DNA of 11,254 nucleotides from assembly GCA_947503585.1 (NCBI GenBank), contig CANNEJ010000019.1:1-11254 (forward strand). The letters are read 5' to 3'. The stretch is from Anaerolineales bacterium. Its GTDB lineage: Bacteria; Chloroflexota; Anaerolineae; Anaerolineales; UBA11657. Both the position numbers and the translations under genes were made by a program. The notes beneath the pieces are model-generated. The model made no database searches. It saw only the letters and a list, made by a program, of their open reading frames with translations, and was not told the origin of the DNA. Below are positions 1 through 3,790 of the stretch, one piece after another (the stretch's first letter is position 1; each line of letters begins with the position of its first letter).

Positions 1-144
1 GGCCGCATGGTGCGCTATCACCACTACGCCATCGGGGACATCACGCTTGCAGATGCTCTGGCCCAAACTCCAAAGCTAGTTGACCCCAAATCCGAGATGG
101 TGCAGATGGCCCGCGGAGTGGGGATTTCGTTTGGCGACGGTTAA
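1..144 (+). CDS. C-terminal fragment of probable 6-phosphofructokinase
   Basis: The window opens inside an ORF in frame 1 that gives 47 residues and stops at TAA (142-144). The visible tail runs from GRMVRYHHY through KLVDP to ARGVGISFGDG. The order 'G-x-MV ... KLVDP ... AR-x-VG-x-x-FGD' resembles the C-terminal end of bacterial phosphofructokinases (PfkA superfamily, including pyrophosphate-dependent types), which phosphorylate fructose 6-phosphate in glycolysis. The catalytic and nucleotide-binding regions lie outside the window, so the phosphoryl donor cannot be judged. A 13-bp hairpin at 159-194 lies just downstream and may end this transcript as well as the convergent small one. The family call rests on a short tail and is moderately sure. 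Confidence 0.6.
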   Translation, partial: GRMVRYHHYAIGDITLADALAQTPKLVDPKSEMVQMARGVGISFGDG

Positions 145-158
145 TGAAAACCGGTTTA

Positions 159-194
159 AAACAACAAGCCGCCCACATGGACGGCCTGTTGTTT
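159..194. terminator. Bidirectional terminator hairpin between pfk tail and small minus-strand transcript
   Basis: The arms 159-171 and 182-194 pair over 13 bp with one A/C mismatch around a 10-base loop. Read on the minus strand the second arm runs into TTGTTGTTTT, a good U-tract, so termination of the minus-strand unit is best supported. Read on the plus strand the right arm ends in TTGTTT, a weaker tract that may still serve the convergent gene ending at 144. Confidence 0.6.
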
Positions 195-240
195 GCCGGG
201 ACACTTACCCTGTCGAAGACAGGAGGCATGTCCCGGCAAA
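192..240 (-). repeat. Nested inverted repeat (12-bp outer stem, 6-bp inner stem)
   Basis: The arms 192-203 and 229-240 are perfectly complementary over 12 bp (TTTGCCGGGACA on the plus strand). A second perfect 6-bp hairpin lies inside (209-214 with 218-223, three-base loop). The 5-base segments 204-208 and 224-228 form a symmetric internal loop. No U-run follows immediately, so it is unlikely to be a terminator. It covers the second half of the 21-codon minus-strand ORF and lies just before the terminator hairpin, so it looks like part of a folded RNA. Confidence 0.6.
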
Positions 241-270
241 GAGTCGCGAACGACTACAGTCACTACTCAT
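205..270 (-). CDS. Possible 21-residue peptide with near-perfect SD
   Basis: ATG at 270 is preceded, 8 nt after GGAGG, by TAAGGAGGTGAT (286-275), which matches the full anti-SD of 16S rRNA. Most genes in this window have weak or no SD. The ORF gives 21 residues starting MSSDCSRSRLF and ending TCLLSSTG, with TAA at 207-205. It has two cysteines (residues 5 and 15), an SRSR stretch and no clear membrane helix. Its second half overlaps the 12-bp hairpin. It could be a functional microprotein, a regulatory leader or a chance ORF in a structured RNA. Only the promoter, SD and spacing support translation; no family is recognised. Confidence 0.35.
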   Translation of the reverse strand: MSSDCSRSRLFAGTCLLSSTG

Positions 271-274
271 AGAC

Positions 275-286
275 ATCACCTCCTTA
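275..286 (-). promoter_or_regulatory. Full-length Shine-Dalgarno sequence
   Basis: On the minus strand the bases read TAAGGAGGTGAT, complementary to essentially the whole anti-SD tail of 16S rRNA, with 8 nt between GGAGG and the ATG at 270. A partly complementary ACATGCCTCCT lies downstream (231-221), so the site could be masked by an alternative fold. Confidence 0.6.
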
Positions 287-325
287 ATATTAGGATAGCG
301 GGGCGTAAGCCCAATTAATGTTCGA

Positions 326-353
326 AGTATAGCTGCTAATCAGCGGAAGTCAA
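326..353 (-). promoter_or_regulatory. Near-consensus sigma-70-type promoter, minus strand
   Basis: On the minus strand TTGACT (353-348) and TATACT (331-326) are separated by 16 bases. Each hexamer matches the consensus at 5 of 6 positions. The predicted transcription start is near 319. This is the best promoter in the window and drives the small unit that ends at 159-194. Confidence 0.65.
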
Positions 354-388
354 ATAAGTGTACAACCGGATCCGCGCGGCGCTGCGCC

Positions 389-417
389 TTGCCAGTAAAC
401 AGCGCCCAAATTATTTG
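389..417 (+). promoter_or_regulatory. Weak candidate promoter for the NBR1-like lipoprotein gene
   Basis: TTGCCA (389-394, 5 of 6 to the -35 consensus) is followed after 17 bases by TATTTG (412-417, 3 of 6 to the -10 consensus). The predicted start near 424 would give a leader of about 38 nt before the ATG at 462. It is the best plus-strand candidate in the 145-461 gap, but the -10 box is poor. Apart from this and the minus-strand unit, I see nothing else in that gap. Confidence 0.25.
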
Positions 418-461
418 CCAGTTTTTTCAACTGCCAGCAATCGCCAGCCGCCAACCAGGCT

Positions 462-1004
462 ATGCAAACCGTAAAGTCCTCGGCACCACTTGGCGCCCGC
501 TGGTGGAGGCATACCCTGCTGGCTGCCTGTTTTTGCACTGCGTGCAGCCCATCTGTACCAGCCATAGTCGCCACTTCCACTCCTCCGCCCGTGAGTGCTG
601 CGCCCAGCATGCCAACCGCGGCACCTACAATACAACCCACAGTTGTGCCCGCAATTGCCTGCAGCGACGATGTCGAATTTGTCGGTGACTTAACCGTGCC
701 GGACTTTAGCAAAGTCGCGCCGGGCGCAGTGCTAAGCAAACAGTGGCAGGTACGCAACTCAGGCACTTGCGCATGGGGACCGCAACACCGGGTTATCTTT
801 GTGGATGGGAATGCGCTGGGAGCACGCTTGGAGCATGCACTTTACCCGGCACTGCCCGGCACCCTCGCAGTTGTAAACATACCGATGGTAGCGCCCGCCG
901 CTGCGGGCGACTATGAAGGCTATTGGCGCTTGAGCGATGCAAATGGCGAGCCGTTTGGCAGCCGGCTCTACATAAAAATAACTGTCACCACCCCAAACCC
1001 CTAA
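462..1004 (+). CDS. Lipoprotein with NBR1-type Ig-like domain
   Basis: The 180-residue product begins with a basic n-region containing GARWWRHT, then a short hydrophobic stretch LLAACFCTAC. Cys23 (LAAC) or Cys28 (CTAC) could be the lipidated residue, so export and lipid anchoring are likely. A low-complexity Pro/Thr/Ala/Ser linker spans about residues 30-65. Residues 68-176 match the NBR1 Ig-like ('next to BRCA1') beta-sandwich: SKQWQVRNSGTCAWGP, then LPGTLAVVNIPMVAP, then GDYEGYWRLSDANGEPFG, with Trp95, Trp105 and Trp155 at the usual core positions. This domain is common in surface proteins of Chloroflexota and probably mediates binding; no enzymatic residue is expected. The ATG at 462 has no clear SD. 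The gene's stop overlaps the convergent dtd stop by 3 bases. The domain call is firm, the role unknown. Confidence 0.85.
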   Translation: MQTVKSSAPLGARWWRHTLLAACFCTACSPSVPAIVATSTPPPVSAAPSMPTAAPTIQPTVVPAIACSDDVEFVGDLTVPDFSKVAPGAVLSKQWQVRNSGTCAWGPQHRVIFVDGNALGARLEHALYPALPGTLAVVNIPMVAPAAAGDYEGYWRLSDANGEPFGSRLYIKITVTTPNP

Positions 1005-1456
1005 TCCGGGCCGCCCGCCTCGCGCTCAAGCCAAATGGTTACCGGGCCGTCGTTCACCAACGCCACCTGCATCTGCGCGCCAAACTGGCCGTGCTGCACA
1101 GCCACGCCCGCAGCCAGCAAGCCGGCAGCAAAGCGCTGCACCAGCGGCTCCGCCAGTTCTGGAGGCGCAGCCGGCAAAAAGCTGGGTCGCCGCCCTTTGC
1201 GCGTGTCCGCATATAAAGTGAACTGGGAAATCACGAGCGCACTACCACCCACATCCTGGATCGAGAGATTGGTCTTGCCAACGTTGTCCTCGAAAATACG
1301 CAAGCCGGCCACCCGATCCGCAAGCCAGTCCGCCACCGCGACGGTGTCACCGTGCCCCACACCCACCAGCAGCAGCAACCCCTGCGCAATGCGCCCCACC
1401 TCAACGCCGGCCACGCTCACGCTGGCATGCGTCACCCGCTGAATCAACACGCGCAC
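1001..1456 (-). CDS. dtd: D-aminoacyl-tRNA deacylase (Dtd)
   Basis: Dtd hydrolyses D-amino acids wrongly attached to tRNA, notably D-Tyr, and protects translation in the cytoplasm. The 151-residue length fits the family. Both hallmark motifs of the active site are present: SQFTLYAD (residues 77-84) and NDGPVTIWLE (135-144), the latter carrying the cross-subunit Gly-Pro motif. The N-terminus (MRVLIQRVTHASVSV) is canonical and fixes the GTG start at 1456; only a weak purine-rich stretch lies upstream. The gene sits 45 nt after trpS on the same strand, so the two probably share a transcript, a natural pairing of tRNA charging and tRNA proofreading. It ends convergently with the lipoprotein gene, sharing 4 bases (1001-1004). 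Confidence 0.95.
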   Translation of the reverse strand: MRVLIQRVTHASVSVAGVEVGRIAQGLLLLVGVGHGDTVAVADWLADRVAGLRIFEDNVGKTNLSIQDVGGSALVISQFTLYADTRKGRRPSFLPAAPPELAEPLVQRFAAGLLAAGVAVQHGQFGAQMQVALVNDGPVTIWLEREAGGPD

Positions 1457-1501
1457 GGCGCTACAGCAAACTTTCCAACAGGCATAGCTGGCACGCGTGC
1501 C

Positions 1502-2488
1502 TCAGGGCAACCCGATCGCAGCGCGCACCTCGTCCATCGTTTTTGCAGCGAGCGCCCGGGCGCGCTGCGCGCCATCACGCAGAATATCCCAAACATCGTC
1601 CGGCCGCGCCGCGAAAGCCGCGCGCCGCTCGCGCAGCTCAGCCAGCCCGCTATTCATGTTCTCCGCCAGCTTCAGTTTGCACTCCACACAGCCAATCGCT
1701 GCACTGCGGCAGCCGGTACCAACCTCCTGCACCGCAGCCGGCGTCGAGAATGTCTTGTGCAGCGCGAAGACGTTGCAAACATCCGGGTTGCCAGGGTCAG
1801 TGCGCCGCACCCGGGCCGGATCGGTCACCATGCTCCGCACCACGTTCACAGTTTCCGCCGCGGTCAGCGCCAGCTCAATCTGGTTGTTCTCACTTTTGGA
1901 CATCTTGCGCTGGCCGTCCGTTCCCAGTACCTTCGGGTACTCGGTGTTCTTCATCTGCGGCTCAACCAGCACGCTGGCGCCGGTGCGATGATTAAATGTG
2001 CGCACCACCTCCCGGCAGAACTCAATGTGCGATTCCTGGTCAATTCCGACTGGCACCAGATTAGTCTTGTAGAGCACAATGTCGGCCGTCATTAAAACCG
2101 GGTAGCCCACCAGGCCATAATTTACGTTGTGCGGCTGCAGGCGCACCTTGTCTTTAAAGTGCGGCAGATCCGTAAGCTTGCCGAGCGGGGTAAACATACT
2201 CAGGATTGTGTGCAGTTCCGCATGCTGCGGCACGTGGCTTTGCACGAACATAATCGAGTCCGCCGGGCGGATGCCGGCTGCCAGCCAGTCGAGCGCCATC
2301 TCTGCCGTATGCGCCCGCAGCAGGTGCAAGTCTTCAAGCGTGGTCATGGCATGCAGATCCACAATGCAATACACGCAATCATGGTCAGCCTGCAGCGCCA
2401 CATAATTCTTGATGGCGCCCAGATAGTTGCCCAGATGCTGGCGCCCGGTTGGGCGCGCACCCGAAAACACACGCGGCCTTTTTGTCAT
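1502..2488 (-). CDS. trpS: Tryptophanyl-tRNA synthetase
   Basis: TrpS charges tRNA-Trp with tryptophan using ATP in the cytoplasm. The 328-residue product is full length for the bacterial class Ic enzyme. The HIGH-type motif is seen as TGRQHLGNY (residues 14-22) and the KMSKS motif is exact (195-199, in RKMSKSENN). The central segment VPVGIDQESHIEFCRE (about 146-160) is the typical substrate-pocket region. The ATG at 2488 has a modest SD-like GGGGA 6 nt upstream. It lies 78 nt after the selenoprotein gene and 45 nt before dtd, all on the minus strand, so co-transcription is likely. A hairpin (2533-2554) and a possible 22-codon ORF with one Trp codon lie just upstream. I see no T-box element. 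Confidence 0.96.
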   Translation of the reverse strand: MTKRPRVFSGARPTGRQHLGNYLGAIKNYVALQADHDCVYCIVDLHAMTTLEDLHLLRAHTAEMALDWLAAGIRPADSIMFVQSHVPQHAELHTILSMFTPLGKLTDLPHFKDKVRLQPHNVNYGLVGYPVLMTADIVLYKTNLVPVGIDQESHIEFCREVVRTFNHRTGASVLVEPQMKNTEYPKVLGTDGQRKMSKSENNQIELALTAAETVNVVRSMVTDPARVRRTDPGNPDVCNVFALHKTFSTPAAVQEVGTGCRSAAIGCVECKLKLAENMNSGLAELRERRAAFAARPDDVWDILRDGAQRARALAAKTMDEVRAAIGLP

Positions 2489-2532
2489 ACTTATCCCCGG
2501 ATTGTTTGAACCAGCGCGGTACGCAGCGGCCA

Positions 2533-2554
2533 GCCCGGCACCAGAGTGCCCGGC
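2533..2554 (-). repeat. Hairpin in the selenoprotein-trpS spacer
   Basis: The arms GCCCGGCAC (2533-2541) and GTGCCCGGC (2546-2554) pair over 9 positions with one mismatch around a 4-base loop. No U-run follows on either strand, so it is not a standard terminator. It could stabilise or separate the two messages; no function is demonstrated by the sequence. Confidence 0.4.
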
Positions 2555-2566
2555 GGCATGGCGCGC

Positions 2567-2812
2567 CTAATGTCGCAATTTCCCGCGCAGCAGCTCCAGT
2601 ACTTCGCCCGCCTCCGCGTGCCGGCCGGTAGCCAGCTTGGAGTACACCAGCGCGCCGTCCAAAGTGACCTCGTATACGCCGCCGGTTGTGGGCAGCAAGC
2701 GCACGGCTTCCAGCTGCGCTTCAAACTCCGCCAAAATCTCGACCACCAGACCGGTGGCCCGTTTTGTAAAGCTTCAAGAGGTACAGTAACTTATTTCAAT
2801 GATATGCTTCAT
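2567..2812 (-). CDS. SelW/Rdx-family selenoprotein with in-frame UGA (CxxU)
   Basis: Read through one in-frame TGA (2776-2774), the minus strand encodes an 81-residue protein. It starts MKHIIEISYC, continues TSU, then SFTKRATGLVVEILAEF, and ends at TAG (2569-2567). The family hallmarks are all present: a beta strand followed by C-x-x-U (Cys10, Sec13), the GGVYEVTLDG segment (about 44-53) and LVYSKLATGR (55-64). These define the thioredoxin-like SelT/SelW/SelH (Rdx) redox proteins, whose CxxU or CxxC is the redox centre. Length is normal for SelW. ATG at 2812 has GGAG 5 nt upstream. A SECIS-like hairpin lies 21 nt after the UGA. The frame is intact on both sides, which argues against a pseudogene. 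It heads the trpS-dtd cluster. The redox partner is unknown. Confidence 0.85.
2741..2759 (-). promoter_or_regulatory. Bacterial SECIS-like hairpin after the selenocysteine UGA
   Basis: On the minus strand GGCCACC (2759-2753) pairs with GGTGGTC (2747-2741) over 7 bp, including one G-U pair. The 5-base loop is GGTCT. Twenty-one bases separate the UGA from the loop, which fits bacterial SECIS elements located inside the ORF just after UGA. The loop sequence GGUCU also appears in the classic E. coli fdhF element, where loop G and U contact SelB. Confidence 0.7.
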
Positions 2813-2828
2813 ACGAACTCCGTGCCGC

Positions 2829-2837
2829 AGTATAACA
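2829..2837 (-). promoter_or_regulatory. Extended -10 promoter of the selenoprotein-trpS-dtd unit
   Basis: The minus strand reads TGT-TATACT (2837-2829), an extended -10 with 5 of 6 matches to TATAAT. The -35 position at 17 bp spacing is GTTTTT, a poor match, as is usual for extended -10 promoters. Transcription would start near 2822, giving a leader of only about 10 nt that still contains the GGAG SD. Confidence 0.5.
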
Positions 2838-2845
2838 GTAAACTG

Positions 2846-2863
2846 CGCCGTAAAAACACGGCG
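2846..2863. promoter_or_regulatory. Operator-like dyad over the selenoprotein -35 region
   Basis: CGCCGT (2846-2851) and ACGGCG (2858-2863) form a perfect 6-bp dyad with a 6-base spacer. The spacer is exactly where the -35 hexamer of the minus-strand promoter should be. The placement suggests a transcription-factor operator in the 104-nt region between the divergent selenoprotein and hydratase genes. The factor is unknown, and a chance hairpin remains possible. Confidence 0.35.
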
Positions 2864-2916
2864 ATTGTGCTAACATTAACGCGCTGCTTTGGAACCACTG
2901 AATATTCGCAACGCCA

Positions 2917-3702
2917 ATGAGTGAATACAAGATATTGCTGGCGGCCGAGAGCGAAGGCGTGCTTACCGTCACACTGAACCGGCCCGACCGCCTTAACGCC
3001 CTTACGGACGAGCTCATGACCGCCCTGCTCGGTGCCTTCAAATCGGCCGCGCGCAGCGCTTCGGTGCGCTGTGTTGTGCTCACAGGCGCGGGCAGCGGGT
3101 TTTGCGCCGGACAGGACCTCACTGCGACCCCGCCCAACGGCCCTATTTCACTGCGCGACCATATGCGCGCAGCCCACATTCCACTCTTGCTCGCGATGGA
3201 AGCGCTTGAAAAGCCGGTGGTGGCCGCCATCAACGGCGCCTGTGTTGGCGCGGGCCTGGCCCTTGCGCTTAGTTGCGATTTACGCCTCGCCGCGCAAACC
3301 GCCAGCTTTCGCGCCGGCTTCATTGGCATTGGCCTGGCGCCGGACTGCGGCGCCAGCTACTGGCTGCCGCGCTTAATCGGACCCGCTCACGCAGCGGAAA
3401 TGTTGTTCACCAATGACCGCATGGATGCACTGACCGCCGAACGCCTGGGCCTGGTGAGCCAGGTGCTGCCGGCTGCGGAACTGGCAACAGCGGCCCACAC
3501 GCTGGCTGTGCGCCTGGCGAACGGCCCGGCGCTTGCACTGGGGCTTACCAAGCGCGCGCTAAAGCATGCGCAGCAGACTTCATTTGCGGACACCCTGGAG
3601 TACGAAGCGCACTTGCAAGATGCTGCCGGTCGCAGCCCGGACTTTGCTGAAGGCGTCAGTGCATTCCTCCAAAAACGCAAACCCAAATTCATAGGCGCCT
3701 GA
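2917..3702 (+). CDS. Enoyl-CoA hydratase/isomerase, PaaG-like
   Basis: This 261-residue crotonase-fold protein has the CoA/oxyanion-hole segments GFCAGQDL (61-68) and NGACVGAGLALALSCDLRLA (106-125), plus NRPDRLNAL near the N-terminus. The active-site segment IGLAPDCGASYWLPRL carries Asp143, not the glutamate typical of enoyl-CoA hydratase. The 'PDCG' pattern and the tail AAGRSPDFAEGVSAFLQKR closely resemble PaaG, the ring-epoxide isomerase of phenylacetyl-CoA breakdown. Some Anaerolineae-type homologs are probably generic isomerases or hydratases, so the substrate is not certain. No other paa gene is in the window. The ATG has no clear SD. It is divergent from the selenoprotein gene and separated from the next gene by 88 nt. 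Confidence 0.88.
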   Translation: MSEYKILLAAESEGVLTVTLNRPDRLNALTDELMTALLGAFKSAARSASVRCVVLTGAGSGFCAGQDLTATPPNGPISLRDHMRAAHIPLLLAMEALEKPVVAAINGACVGAGLALALSCDLRLAAQTASFRAGFIGIGLAPDCGASYWLPRLIGPAHAAEMLFTNDRMDALTAERLGLVSQVLPAAELATAAHTLAVRLANGPALALGLTKRALKHAQQTSFADTLEYEAHLQDAAGRSPDFAEGVSAFLQKRKPKFIGA

Positions 3703-3790
3703 TTGCACCCGCTGCCCCTACCAGCGTGGCCCAAAGCCTGCACCCGCACTGCCGCCCGATGCGCGCGCGTCAAATCGCGCTGCGCTGCGC

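Larger units (their letters stand above)
156..319 (-). ncRNA. Candidate small structured transcript (about 165 nt) carrying a 21-codon ORF
   Basis: A near-consensus promoter (326-353) predicts a 5' end near 319, and the hairpin with U-tract at 159-194 predicts a 3' end near 157. In transcript order there is a small GGGC-TTAC-GCCC hairpin, an unpaired stretch containing an exceptionally long SD, a hairpin with a 5-bp stem and UUCG loop (255-242), a nested 12-bp hairpin (240-192) and the terminator. All of this is read directly from the bases. No other minus-strand gene follows, so it is not an obvious leader of a larger gene. I recognise no known RNA family. It could be a regulatory RNA, a tiny mRNA or both. 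Confidence 0.4.

Noticed and set aside
228..272. Plus-strand 14-codon ORF after AGGAGG
   Set aside because: The spacing from AGGAGG to ATG is only 1 nt, so initiation is implausible; the AGGAGG is part of the inverted-repeat structure.
275..285. Plus-strand ATCACCTCCTT looks like the 3' end of 16S rRNA
   Set aside because: The preceding bases do not match the conserved 16S end (GGCTGG is absent) and no rRNA sequence lies upstream. It is the complement of a minus-strand SD.
350..766. 138-codon minus-strand ORF
   Set aside because: It is antisense to the lipoprotein gene, shows no family pattern, and the plus strand has a clear signal sequence and NBR1 domain.
1352..2095. 247-codon plus-strand ORF opposite dtd and trpS
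   Set aside because: Antisense shadow of two unmistakable genes; composition is rich in His, Arg and Ala with no recognisable domain.
2491..2724. 77-codon minus-strand ORF across the selenoprotein gene
   Set aside because: It is a shifted frame, rich in Cys, Arg and Trp and without family features; the UGA-containing frame gives a full SelW-like protein. Only its last 22 codons are discussed separately.
2774..2776. In-frame TGA as an inactivating nonsense mutation
   Set aside because: It sits exactly at the CxxU redox position, is followed by a SECIS-like hairpin, and the rest of the frame is intact; a random stop would not be expected there.
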